Below are positions 1 to 10,755 of a stretch of 64,000 nucleotides of DNA, in pieces. This DNA is from Chrysaora quinquecirrha. Lineage: Eukaryota; Cnidaria; Scyphozoa; Semaeostomeae; Pelagiidae. Below the pieces are notes generated by a model, which was not told the DNA's origin, searched no databases, and saw only the letters and a list, made by a program, of their open reading frames with translations. Both the position numbers and the translations under genes were made by a program. Position 1 is the stretch's first letter, and each line of letters begins with the position of its first letter. The stretch lies in the NCBI GenBank assembly GCA_014526335.1, contig JACTAT010000052.1, forward strand, positions 5,035,493 to 5,099,492, in the 5' to 3' direction.

Positions 1-917
1 CCTTGTTTTTTGTCCAAATGCCTTTTCATATTCCTTCAAGTCTCTTGCTGAAACATCAGACTTTTGCTCTTCCTTCTTACTAGTATCCTGCACTTGGCCT
101 AGAACTCCTTTTTGATCGGTGAGAATCTGCTCCAAAAACTGAAGCTCTGCACCAGATCTTGGGATTGTTGAGTCATAGACACTTGCAGTGTTATCTGAAC
201 CAACAATTTCAATTTTGCCATTTGTAATTCCCTCGGTCTGAACATGAGGCTCAACGATGGCTGTTCGTTTCTCTTTGTCTAGTTTCTTAAGCTCAAGCTT
301 GCATTTATTAAGCTCATTTCGCAAGGACTGGTTCTCGGAAACATTATCCTCAAGTTCTCGTTTAGCAAAAGTGAGCTCTCTGGTCAAGGACTCATTCCTG
401 CCTATAAGGACCCTATTTTCTTCCTTCAATTTGTTCCTCTCTGTCCGAACTCTCCCCCATTTTTCCCTCCAGTTTGCAGTGCAGTCAGACCACCATCTCA
501 TCGTCTTCTCCATCTGGGTACACTTAGCCTTGACTTCTTGCAAATCTCTGTACAACATCTCTTCACGGTCTGTTAACGGAGAGAACTTTTTAAGATCATC
601 ATCCGAATAACTTGAACGTGATATCTTATGCTCCTTGCTTGCTTCTGCTGTTTCCTCCTGCACTGGCCTAGCGTGAACATCACGTTTCGAACCCAGCAAC
701 TCCCTTTTGTCACTTGGTGGTTTCTCATCTTCTGGGGAGTTCTCCACAGCTAAAACTTCTTCTACAACTTCTACGTTCTTGTTTTACTCTTCGACCTCTT
801 AAATGGCCAGCTGCGGCCTGTCGGTGGAAGATCAGCAGAGCCTTTCTCCTTGCTTTTCTTTCTGTCGTTTGTTGTGCCTAGGCCCGTTCCACTGCTCTTT
901 TGGTTCCGATTACTCAT
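1..917 (-). CDS. CCDC102: CCDC102-type coiled-coil protein, 5' part (one frameshift)
   Basis: Read on the minus strand, a frame starts at the ATG at 917-915 ([10 protein letters not shown]), with an in-frame TGA just upstream, and runs off the window at base 1. The first ~45 codons are basic and low-complexity. Near 780-790 the frame shifts by one base, at a run of four A in the coding strand; from there it is open for about 260 codons to the edge. At 430-500 it contains the block [19 protein letters not shown], the signature of animal CCDC102A/B, followed by a long charged heptad-rich coiled coil ([14 protein letters not shown], 240-430) and a less ordered acidic stretch. CCDC102 proteins are coiled-coil proteins; the vertebrate B paralogue is a centrosome linker component. 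The frameshift could be a sequencing error or a short unrecognised intron. The C-terminal part is outside the window. Family call is strong; A versus B cannot be assigned. Confidence 0.85.
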
Positions 918-1204
918 CTCTTTATTTATTCAAAATTGTATTTTAAGATATGTTTCATAAGAGTAATAACTGAACAAACCTTCTGCAGTTTTGGAATGTA
1001 CAATTACTTCAAAAGAAGACGAATCTACCTTCCCAAACTTGTTCATCGACAGATGTTTTCCTCTCAAAGCTCCTCTTTGCATATTTATTCGATTTGTGCA
1101 GATCATGCGCAAAGATCACGAACACAGGGAACAAGAGAAAATATCCTGGGGTATCGCAAGGAGCTTGACTTGCTCCTTGTTATTTATATGAACTTTTAAC
1201 AATA

Positions 1205-1791
1205 CAGTTGACATCCGCTATCTCGAACTCCCAAGGAAACTGGAATTTGTTCGAGACAGCGAATGTTCGAAATAACGGATGTCCCATACAAATATAAAAA
1301 ATTATAGTTTTTAAGTCAGAAAAGGAACCCCTATTAACATTCAGGGTTACTGATCCCAAATTTCATCAAACAAGTCTGGTATTTTTTACATAGGAGTCAA
1401 AGCTCATCTGCTTTTATCCCTACTATTGGTGAAATTGGGATAATGGCGATGCAGCACATCTTGAAAGAGAACAGCTTCATCTATTGTATACATGGGCAGC
1501 ATATCACTTAGTTGCTGCCATTCCCGTTCCGCTAGGCGAACTTATACATATTTTCAGCCTGTCTCTTTATCCAGTTCAGCAGAAAATTTGGCAAAATTCG
1601 AGAAAAAGAGCAGGTTTTCCTCCATGGGAAATCGAAAATGGTTCGAGACAGCGAATGTTCGAGATAACGGGGTTCGAGATAGCGGATAATTTTCTATACA
1701 AACCCTTATACCAAAACGAGGGGAAATGGAAAATTGTTCGAGATAGCGAATGTTCGAGATAGCGGGCAGTCGAGATAGCGGATGTCAACTG
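1205..1791. mobile_element. pogo/Tigger-like MITE with TA duplication
   Basis: The element begins CAGTTGACATCCGCTATCTC and ends with its inverted complement (...GATAGCGGATGTCAACTG). It is flanked by TA on both sides (1203-1204, 1792-1793). CAGT termini with a TA target duplication are typical of pogo/Tigger members of the Tc1/mariner superfamily. The interior has further copies of the TTCGAGATAGCGAATG motif and no transposase, so it is non-autonomous. Short open frames inside it are incidental. Confidence 0.75.
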
Positions 1792-2896
1792 TAGTTCAGC
1801 AGGCAAAATGAAGTTGGATGGATCTCAGAGTAGACTTTAGCCAAAATTTTCTATAGATAGCTTTTTGAAGTAATGAACTAAATTTCTAGTACCTCGAATA
1901 ACGAATTCTACACAGATTCTCTCGGTTTTGCAAACTTTAGACATTCAGGCTTGGGAAAATTATCTCTTCTGTTCTGAATTCTAAAAGTATACTTGGGAGG
2001 CTTCCGATTTAAGCATAATAACCCTAATAATGTACTGCTTGTCCATCACATTAGTTCAAATGTAGGTTCGCTAGCGTGTACTGTACCTATTAATGAACAT
2101 ACTGTAAATGGTCGATTGAGTGCCGCGGCGCTTATTAAAGTTCTTAGATTTTTGGGTGCGGGGCTTATTTCAAAGATTATTAAGAACGCCATTACTTTTT
2201 AGTGCAAGTATGGCTAAATAATTTTTTTAATTGATGATTACAACTCTTACTTTACAAGATTCACCGCAAGATTTGTTTTACCAAAGTTACTCCGCTCGTA
2301 TTTAGGGAAAGAAAAATCTCAATTTCTGAAACGGACACTTCAAAATTCGTTCAGTTCTGAAACGTGACACTTCAAAATTCGTTCAAACATCGTTCCTTGT
2401 GCGGCGCTTACTTGACCGGCGCTTAATCGAGTAGCGCCGCTTAATCATTCATATACGGTACGTAGTTTTTGTTTCTTCACAAGCATTAAGCATTTCCTTC
2501 TTATAAGAATTCAGAAAACTCATAAAATATACATGAAACTTTTAACTTCAAATTGATGCGCATTGTTTACTTCACTAATAATATTAGTTAAAAGAACAGC
2601 ATTTTAAGCTCGTATTTCGGGTCAAGCATCGAAACTTTGCGTCGATCGTCGAAATTATTTGATCAGAAAAGTCATCAAAAAACTTGAATTTTGCAGACAA
2701 ACAAACAAATCTAGCAGTTGGAGTTATTAAATATCAATAAATAATTGATTAAGTTGAAAAACAACAAACAATTTTTTGACTACAAGTGGGCTTTGATTGT
2801 TTATAAATCTCGAAATTAAGCGACTTGTTTGCGTAGGTAGTGTATACATCGTAAGTTCAGTTCATTTTACACGCTAGAGAATCTCCACGCACAACT
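1792..2896. other. intergenic, no gene recognised
   Basis: AT-rich DNA with no coding pattern on either strand. Around 2120-2460 there are several GCGCTTA/CGCTTAAT motifs (for example 2395-2445) that look like decayed MITE sequence, but I could not pair both ends. Confidence 0.5.
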
Positions 2897-2901
2897 GTGA
2901 T

Positions 2902-3021
2902 GGATATGCACTACTGTGGTGGATATGCACTACTGTGGTGGATATGCATTACTGTGGTGGATATGCACTACTGTGGTGGATATGCATTACTGTGGTGGAT
3001 ATGCACTACTGTGGTGGTATT
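2902..3021. repeat. 19-bp tandem repeat, about six copies
   Basis: The unit GGATATGCACTACTGTGGT repeats head to tail, with alternation of CACTAC and CATTAC between copies. The open frames through it are a consequence of the repeat and give a W/Y/C-rich peptide that is not protein-like. Confidence 0.85.
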
Positions 3022-3117
3022 TTTGCGTACTTTGGTGAGTGGACAACCACTACTAATGTGGCGGGTTATTATGCTTGATGTGATGGTTTTATGTGTACTG
3101 TTGTTTGGGGCAATTTT

Positions 3118-3682
3118 TTTAACCCTAATCCTACCGGGCTTTTTTTTTATCTAACACAGCCGGTGAGGGTGGTTTCCACCCCCCTCCATAATTTGCTGTC
3201 CAGTAGAGCTAGAGCAATCAAAGTTGGGACAGGCATTGGCCAATGTATTATGAGTAATGTTGGTAAATTGGGCGTCTCCCACTTCTATTATGACGTCATT
3301 GTGACATCATAATCAAAACATGCTATTGACGATGGTCAAAAATCGACCTTCCTTAATATCAATAGAAATTCGGAAATTTCTTTACAATTTGTTGCTGGTA
3401 ATTATTTTCTCTTACCTTGCAAAGACCCAGTCAATTTTGATAAGATTTACTGGTAAAAATAGGCATTTATATGTGGTATTGTCATGATCGCTTTCCATAT
3501 AAGGCAATGTCACGTGACCCATTGTTATTATTTTGGGAATTTTTTGTATCACATTGTAGCTTATACATATAGGCTTAAAGTCAGCCTGGTTTGGGAGCTT
3601 ATATCCATCACACAACAAAACAGTTTCAAGAAAAGCTTGAGGGGGGTGGATTCCATCCCCCCCCCGGTAGGATTAGGGTTAA
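3118..3682. mobile_element. MITE with TTAACCCTAATCCTACCGGG inverted ends
   Basis: The left end TTAACCCTAATCCTACCGGG is matched by its inverted complement ending at 3682. A second inner pair (GGTTTCCACCCCCCTCC near 3170 and its complement near 3645) extends the inverted repeats. TTAA at both ends may be the target duplication, as in piggyBac- or Kolobok-type elements. No transposase is present in the 565 bp. Confidence 0.65.
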
Positions 3683-4550
3683 CCAATACCAGAACTAAGG
3701 CAGTTTTACGCAGGTATTCTATTCAACAGACATCTTCAAGAGGATGGACAGCGAAGTTGACTGTAGGCTAGGCTAAAAAGTTGCTCTGACGAAACTGGAA
3801 TCAGGACCTTTTTCCGACAGCTTTTCCACGCCTCTAAAGAGCAAGGGAAACGTGAATCAAGTGGATGCAGTGCTGAAGGCCAAATAATAACTCAATTCAG
3901 CTTCAGTGAAAGACCAAAGTATTCGGAAAGTCGATTATAGGCGACGTGAGGCCGTCGCAAACTGCCGGAAACAATGGAGCTATCTGCCCGAACAGTCGCT
4001 AGCCGTCTTAGTCGCGATCATGAATCTGCCGGCAAAATGGGCCCCAATGGGTATGGTATCTCTTGTTTTACCGACTTGTTCATAATTGATCGACCAGCTA
4101 CCTTTGGATAACTAAAAACCCATTGTTTCGATTCAAGACGTTTTCGGAATGGGAAGCGGTATCGATACCCCACGCACTTTCCCGTCCGACGGGCAAGGTA
4201 ATGCCAATTGGGTCGAAAATGAACGTTTAATGCAAGGAACTATAGCCGTCCTCTCATTAGGTCATATTTACGCTCTTAGGCCCTCAAGGTTTCACAAATG
4301 TACTTTGAATAAAAAGGGGCAGAAAGCCGAGGGGCATACGACTCTTCAAAAATTCTTGCAAGATTTCCGTTAAAACAAAAGAATTTCCAAGGGATTCCCT
4401 TGAAAACAATAGGATTTCAGCAAAGTTGTACAAGATTTCCATAAAGTGAATTTCTCCTCGCAGAAATCGTAGAAATCCATGCGTTTCAGACAGTCCGAGG
4501 CAAAGCAGTTTTAGGCACAAGAAGATTAAAATATTTAGACATCAATGATG
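3683..4550. other. intergenic, no gene recognised
   Basis: Unique-looking sequence with only short open frames. I see no splice-linked exon series, RNA gene or repeat in it. Confidence 0.4.
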
Positions 4551-4554
4551 TTCC

Positions 4555-4890
4555 GAGTAGAGATTCTTGGGGTAGTGACCAGAAACGTCCCGAGCAGAGA
4601 TTCTTGGGGTAGTCACGAGAAACGTCCCGAGCAGAGATTCTTGGGGTAGTCACGAGAAACGTCTCAAGCAGTGATTCTTGGGGTAGTCACAAGAAACGTA
4701 CCGAGGAGAGATTCTTGGGGTAGTAAGCAGAATGGTTTCGAGGAGAGATTCTTGGGGTATTCACCAGAAACGTCCCGATCAGAGATTCTTTGGGTAGTCA
4801 GCAGAAAGGTTTCGACAAGAGATTCTTGGGGTAGTCACCAAAAACATCCCGATCAGAGATTCCTGGGGTGGTCACCAGAAACCAAAGTAG
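4555..4890. repeat. 37-bp minisatellite, about nine copies
   Basis: The core AGATTCTTGGGGTAGTCACC followed by AGAAACGTCCCGAGCAG recurs every 37 bp (copies start at 4561, 4598, 4635 and so on). Copies differ by scattered substitutions. No evidence that it is coding. Confidence 0.85.
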
Positions 4891-4899
4891 CAGACTCAC

Positions 4900-6925
4900 T
4901 GTTTGCTTAGAGAAAACTCTCGGATACCATCTTAAAAAACGCAAGTTTTGTGTTTACTTGAGATAGCATAGCAGTGTCTTGAATGCAAATATATATCTAT
5001 ACTTGTTATACGGCCTACAGAAAATGAATTTAGTGAATTACTTAGATAAAGAGCCGAGATAAACTGGTTTTGTGGGAGAGGAAGAAAATTGTTTGATAAA
5101 AATATCAATTTTTACCACGACAGGTGTTGTGTACTGGTAAACAGTTGGATATTTGACTGATAAGCAGTTCGCCTACAATTTTTAATGTTTCGTCATGGAG
5201 CGGTGCATGGTGCAGTGAAATGAAGCGACTTCATACTAACTTCTATAGAATTGCTAACAGTCGTCAATTATTTATCCTGATTGAAATAGAGGAATAACGG
5301 ATTTATTGGTTGAGGTACTCTTGTAGGTCGTTATGTTCTGAAAGTTTGCTTAGGGCTAGAACCGCAGAAGAAGAGTTTGAAAACTGCGGATCGATCGAAT
5401 TGGGAGGGCTCTTTGAAGATTGAATATAAACACAAGGAATAGAATAGTCTGGATCGACAAGAAGTAAGAAAGAATCGAGAAAGTGTTAAAGTGAGTAAAG
5501 CTGGAAACACAACAAGTAGATAGCGTTCAAGCAAAGCTATGGTGAGTAGAGATAGCTAACAGAAATGCAAATTGAAGTATCAATTTTGTAAGGAAGAGAA
5601 TTTACAACTTAAAAGCAATTAATTTAAACCTAAGTTGAAACGAAGTGTCTACAGTATCTAGAGCAATTAATACTCGAGACCTAAGGCAAAGTAAAGCAAA
5701 AATCTTTGCAGAGTGAAGAAAAGTGTGATAAGATGGATTATCGATAAAGTTAATCAAAGCTGAGAGAAAAGTGCAGCCAGGAATTTCACGAAGTTTGAGC
5801 AAGGAATACTTGAGCTAAGGGAAGTACAGAAAAAATCTTTGCAGAGTTCAGAAAAGTGTGATAAGGTAGCGTATTGATGAATTTAAAGATAATTTGAAAG
5901 AAAATTGGAGCCAGGAAGTTTGCAAAAGCTAGAGCAAGGAGTAGTTGATGAACCTATGATTAGACGATTATCGAAAAATACCTCAACAGGGAACGGTCTA
6001 GTTAAAAGCTAAGACAGATCAACGGAGAACCGAGAGAATGGAAATTCAGCAAAGTTGGCTAAAGATTGTAAAGAAGGTTAAGTTGTTGTAATTGAAAAAG
6101 GCTCAACTTGAAGGAAAGTCTAGATAAAGCTAAGAAGATCTGGGGCAGAGCTAACAAAAGAAAATCAAAAGAAAGATTCTGGATAGATTCTGATTCATGA
6201 ATTTAGGAAGAGTACAGCTAAGTAAAAGAATGATATAAGGATGCAGAAATTATAGGAATAGGCATAAAGTTGACTTGAGAAAAGGGTAGATAAAAGGTCA
6301 GAGAAAAGGGCTGACTTAGGTAAAAGCTTAAGGCAAGGAAAAGTCAAAGCAAGTAAGGGGCAAAATAAAGCTAGATCAAGAAAAGATTTTAGAAGCATCA
6401 AATGAAGTAAAGCCTGGGCACATGTTAAGAGCAAGGAAGAGTTGAGATGCAGATAAGGCAAGGAGGATCGAGTCAAGACAATGCTAGCTCAAGAACAGAG
6501 TTATAGGAAGCCAAGGGTAAGCTAGTGGGTAAGAAGTAAAGATATCTAAAGGAAAGGATTGAAAAAGACGAATTGAGACAACGCTAAGGAAAGATAGAGG
6601 CTTTGAAAAAGTAACAGTAAACATAAGCCCTTAAAACTGCACGGAATGGTCGTTATTAATTGAAGCGACTTATCGCTAAATGGGAAGAGTACAACAGAGC
6701 TAAGTATTTTAATCAAAATTTCGAAATCTTGCTGAGAATAGGTGCCCACTAATCAACAATAGTTGATAATGGATTAACTGGATGAAATTTAGTCAGATGA
6801 AAGTGGAATAATTTATTCTCTTAATCAAATAGCTAAACATTGCTATACTTTTTCACAGTTTAAGGAAATTTGATCTGGAGCCGTAATTTCGCCGGAATAA
6901 ACGTGTCTCGAATCTTTCTGCAAGT
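4900..6925. other. purine-rich intergenic block with an internal duplication
   Basis: From about 5270 to 6620 the plus strand is strongly purine-rich (AAG, GAG, AGAA runs), a clear strand asymmetry. Two related ~110-bp copies begin with AATCTTTGCAGAG at 5701 and 5834 (period 133 bp). The leucine/phenylalanine-rich minus-strand frames here are by-products of that composition. Part of the block may be 5' leader of the GPCR downstream, but no promoter is evident. Confidence 0.45.
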
Positions 6926-7876
6926 ATGATTTTCTACATCCAAGTTGCGATTATCGTTGTTTCGCTAATATCGATGTTTTTCAACAGCCTGGGAATCCAT
7001 CTTCTGAGACAAATTTACAGCAAAGAGCGAAACCAGGATTTCATTCTCATTACACTAAGTGCGACGGACATCGTAATTGCGATGGCTTGGATCGCGGAAA
7101 ACGTCGCAGCGTTTTACGGCCACGCGAAACCTAGCACTGTTTGGAGAGTTATATATTCTTCTCGAACTGGATTCTACTTGGTGTGGTACGCAATGATGTT
7201 CTTTTTAACGATAGATCGCTTTATCGGCTGCAATTTCCCGTTTCGGCATCGCGAACTGACGATGAAGGGAAATATTCGCGTCGCAGTTGCGATAGCTTGG
7301 GCGTTCGGGATTACCAATAGTATAATTTACGGCGTACTCGATACGGAGCGCATTTACGAGGTCTACTATAAATATATATGGGTGACGCTTGATGGACTAT
7401 ATCTGTGTCTGTTCACGGTCACTTATACCTCGATTTTCTGCAAGATAAATACGATGAAATCTCGTCGTGTCCGGAACAGAGTAAACACCGGACAAAGTTC
7501 CAGACATGATACCGGACAGCAGCAATTCTTGAAGGTCATAAGTTTGATCTTAATCGCGTTTGTCGTGCTAGAGATTATCCCGAGTATAGTGAACCAATCC
7601 CTGGCGTTTACAAAATATAAAAACGGGGAGAAAAACGCGGCAGTGTCGCAAAATGTTATTGTGTTATGTTACAGTGTAAATTTACTCGCAGACCCGCTTA
7701 TTTACATATTCCTGCAAAAACGAGCGAGGAAATTATTGCAGAATATGCTGCGAAAATTGTTCAAGAGGCGTCCGCAGGTCTACTCGTTTGGGGACACCAA
7801 TTTCAGAGAACCACGAGGAGACAGCCAGAAGCAAGCTATATGCATTGGTATTGCGAATACTTCTGCAGTAATTTAG
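6926..7876 (+). CDS. rhodopsin-class (class A) G-protein-coupled receptor, intronless
   Basis: A 316-residue seven-helix receptor with only a few residues before TM1. Landmarks: N20 in TM1; LSATD with D48 in TM2; DRF at 97-99 at the end of TM3, a variant of DRY; W125 in TM4; P219 in TM6 (LEIIP); DPLIY at 256-260 in TM7, replacing NPxxY; then a basic helix-8 segment (QKRARKLLQNMLRKLFKRR). Intracellular loop 3 (about 177-200) is basic and short. No cysteine is visible at the top of TM3 or in extracellular loop 2, so the usual class A disulfide is missing. The ligand is unknown; many anthozoan orphan receptors are intronless like this. Residues from about 295 to the stop are encoded by the first copy of a 153-bp tandem repeat. 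The start is the first ATG, directly preceding TM1. An expected plasma-membrane receptor; subfamily not assignable. Confidence 0.9.
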   Translation: MIFYIQVAIIVVSLISMFFNSLGIHLLRQIYSKERNQDFILITLSATDIVIAMAWIAENVAAFYGHAKPSTVWRVIYSSRTGFYLVWYAMMFFLTIDRFIGCNFPFRHRELTMKGNIRVAVAIAWAFGITNSIIYGVLDTERIYEVYYKYIWVTLDGLYLCLFTVTYTSIFCKINTMKSRRVRNRVNTGQSSRHDTGQQQFLKVISLILIAFVVLEIIPSIVNQSLAFTKYKNGEKNAAVSQNVIVLCYSVNLLADPLIYIFLQKRARKLLQNMLRKLFKRRPQVYSFGDTNFREPRGDSQKQAICIGIANTSAVI

Positions 7877-8600
7877 ACAGAAAACTCCGGTGGATTATGG
7901 AAAAATTTTTGTGTTTTAAATGAAAGAAATCAAGGATTCAGGGGGTTTAATGGTGCTTCAAGAGCCACGAGGAGACAGCCAGAAGCAAGCTATATGCATT
8001 GGTGTTGCGAATACTTCTGCAGTAATTTAGACAGAAAACCCTGGTGGGTTATGGAAAAGCATTGCAATTTAAATGAAAGAAATCAAGGATTCAGGGGGTT
8101 TAATGGTGCTTCAAGAGCCACGAGGAGACAGCCAGAAGAAAGCTATATGTAATGATGTTGCGAATACTTCTACAGTAACTAAGACAGAAACCCCCGGTGG
8201 ATTGTGGAAAAAGTTTTGTGATTTATATGAAAGACATCAAGGATTCAGGGGTTTAATGGTGCTTCAAGAGCCACGAGGAGACGGCCAGAAGCAAGCTATA
8301 TGCATTTGTGTTGCGAATACTTCTGCAGTAATTAGACAGAAAACCCCGGTGGATTATGGAAAAGGCATTGTGATTTAAATGAGAGACATCAAGGATTCAG
8401 GAGGTTCAATGGTGCTTCAAGACCTGCGAGCAGGCGGTCAGAGAAGAGCTACACGTATAGGCGTTGCGAATACTTTTGAATAGCTTAGTCAGAGACTCCC
8501 GTTTTGCGTATGCTCATTGCATTGAAATCTAATGCGAAGACAACAGTTGCCAGGGGGTTCAATTATGCTTCAAGGAGCTAAGGGCAGATGGCAAGCTTAT
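7808..8600 (+). repeat. 153-bp tandem repeat carrying the GPCR stop codon
   Basis: Copies begin at 7808, 7962, 8115, 8268, 8421 and (degraded) 8575 with the motif GAGCCACGAGGAGACAGCC or a variant. The spacing is 153-154 bp, a multiple of three, so the reading frame is preserved between copies. Copy one encodes the receptor C-terminus and its TAG. A one-base deletion in copy four removes the equivalent stop, leaving an open frame at 8073-8378. Divergence increases downstream. Confidence 0.85.
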
Positions 8601-8619
8601 TTTCTCAAGGAGTTATTTA

Positions 8620-8880
8620 ATCAAGTATTCTCCTTTTGTGGGTTACTCTGCATTTTGTTTCCCAAGTTTCTGCAGATGTTTTCAACATTTATTGTCGCAG
8701 ATTCCTTTTCTCTTTTTGTTTTCCATAATTCCTGAATTTGAAGCAAAATTTACTGCACTACCTGCCCTTAAACGACCGCAATCCTTGTCATTGCATGTAC
8801 AGTAGATAGGATTCACTAATTCAAGATGTCTGTAATCTTCCAGAAAAACGTCACTCCGGGAGTCTTCTTTGAAAAGTCGT
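8620..8880. repeat. dispersed repeat copy (family also at 12.6 and 23.3 kb)
   Basis: Contains GAATTTGAAGCAAAATTTACTG, the CGACCGCAATC...TTGCATGT block and TCCAGAAAAACGTC in the same order as 12560-12895 and 23390-23540. Only one end is present here, so it is a decayed or truncated copy of the inverted-repeat element at 23052-23540. Confidence 0.6.
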
Positions 8881-8995
8881 CTACTGCTTCATGCCCTATT
8901 TAAAGAACCTACACCGAAAAACTAGGTTCTTACATTGGGTTTTCGTCAATTATGTACCAATAAGCCGAACATAAATGAAGTTACTGGCAGTCTCT

Positions 8996-9291
8996 TAGAC
9001 TTGCCCCAAGTCTATTCTGAATATCCTTCTCCAAAGGTCCACCATTCCGTGGAAACAAAGGAGAGTGCGAGAGAAATCTGTGATATCAGGAAACATAACC
9101 AACAATAATCATTTTCAGGGGCATATCAGACACCCATCTGGAGTGACGTATTTGAGAAAATGCACCCATTGTTAGGTAAAAGAAATTAAAAGGCGTTCCC
9201 ATCCTCCGATATTTCCCTCGCACCTCCTTTGTTTCAACGGAATGATGGACTTTGGAGAAGGATGTTAAGAAAAGACTTGGGGCAAGTACAT
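8996..9291. mobile_element. MULE-like MITE, short copy, with 8-bp duplication
   Basis: Ends are TAGACTTGCCCCAAGTCT and its inverted complement, followed inward by a shared inverted block (CCTTCTCCAAAGGTCCACCA / TGGTGGACCTTTGGAGAAGG type). CAGTCTCT flanks both sides (8988-8995 and 9292-9299). It belongs to the same family as 23971-24570. Target duplications of 8-9 bp point to a Mutator-like or related transposase acting in trans. Confidence 0.75.
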
Positions 9292-9299
9292 CAGTCTCT

Positions 9300-10755
9300 G
9301 GGCAAGAAAGTGAAAATAAGAATCAATAACTGAGACCTACAGGTGACTCACTGAGATGGGAAATTTCTGTCAGCAGCAAGCTTGGAATTCATTTCTGAAC
9401 CAGAACTGAGACCAAAGAGACACGAATTAAAACAATTCACGTTTATTGAGTATACTGTATATACAATAAACTAAACTACATTTTAAAGTTAGAGAGAAAA
9501 TTGACTCGAAATAAGAAAAACTCTCTATGATTAATCAATGACGATACGGTTCGGTGGGCTACTAGCTAAGTACAGTTAAAATCTGAATCTTGGCTTTCGA
9601 AACAGTAAAAGATTCAAATAAGCGTCCAGCTTCTTTTAAGCGCCCCAGTCGAAAGCACGTTTTACCTCGTATAAATTCGATTAAAAATTCCCCTCCTTTT
9701 ATGCAACCCCTCGGTTAACGATTCTTTCTAAAATTCTATAATGAACCCTGTCCTTAATCCTCCCTCTTAAAGGGCGTTTATTCGAATTACTGGCCCCAAG
9801 CAGCCGCTTTCTTTTTTTATAATAACCAAGTATCTAGACTGAATAGGCCTCTAACCTAGCAAGCAGCATGTTTTCAATTTATAACTAAATCAATGAGGTT
9901 AAAAAATCAGGCTTATACAGAGGTTATTATACAAGCTTTCTTTCTCTGGAGTTTTTTCCTTTCCACAAAAGCCACGGCCAAATTTTAGAACCTTTATGTT
10001 TTTGTATAATTGCCTCGGAGAGGATTGAACACCAAAATTTGATCACTATTTTTACTACGTGATTAGATAATAGTTCTTATATGGCATGAAGCCTTGTTCC
10101 CACAAGATTGTAAGAGCGTCGGCAAAAGTTTGCGTAAGGTCCCCAGATTTTAATGGGAACATTTCCTTTTGTCGATTACAGACCCGACTGTGAATTAGAA
10201 GGTTCGGGGATTGAAGTGAGGTCAAATTTCCCGACTCTTCTGATCAAGGATAATTCTAATGGGAATATGCGTCAAGTCAGACACCGACTATTTCTCTATG
10301 AATTGGAACACTTTCTCTCTGATCGTTCTGGAGTATTGAAGGGATCGGCGACAGGTCGCCGACTCTGAAAACCTGGCTAGACTAGAAGACACTCGTGTCC
10401 CAGTTTAGCCACCTCGGAAACTTTGTAGCACTCGGGGACATGTTGCTCGGCACTCACATGTCAGCCAACATGGCAGACACGCCGAATACAATGTCGCGCG
10501 CGACATGTCTCCCCCATGTCGTCTAGTTTAGCCATAACTTTACAGTCTTATGGGAATCAGGCTGTACAAGTCAGACATTCGTTGAGCAGTTAAATTTACT
10601 TATGTACATTTGCTTAGTCGCAATGACTGCTAAAGCAAGACAATAATAGGAAAAAAAACAAAATGTATAATTGTATAAATACTAGCGTCTACTTCTGTCC
10701 TGTTTCCACTGTCCCTACACACTGAGTTATTTTTGCAGTTGTCAATTCAATTCAA
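9300..10755. other. intergenic between GPCR and Aurora 3' end
   Basis: AT-rich sequence with short open frames only. A block near 10420-10520 is richer in GC, with repeated GACATG and CGCGCG motifs. The minus-strand part next to 10756 should hold the Aurora 3' untranslated region; I see no clear AATAAA close to the stop. Confidence 0.4.

Noticed and set aside
257..610. Plus-strand 117-codon serine-rich frame
   Set aside because: It is the shadow of the minus-strand CCDC102 coding sequence.
1484..1806. Short frames inside the pogo-like MITE
   Set aside because: They lie within the terminal-repeat sequence of a 587-bp element and match no transposase.
6195..6749. Leucine/phenylalanine-rich minus-strand frames
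   Set aside because: They mirror the purine-rich plus strand; no splice or domain support.
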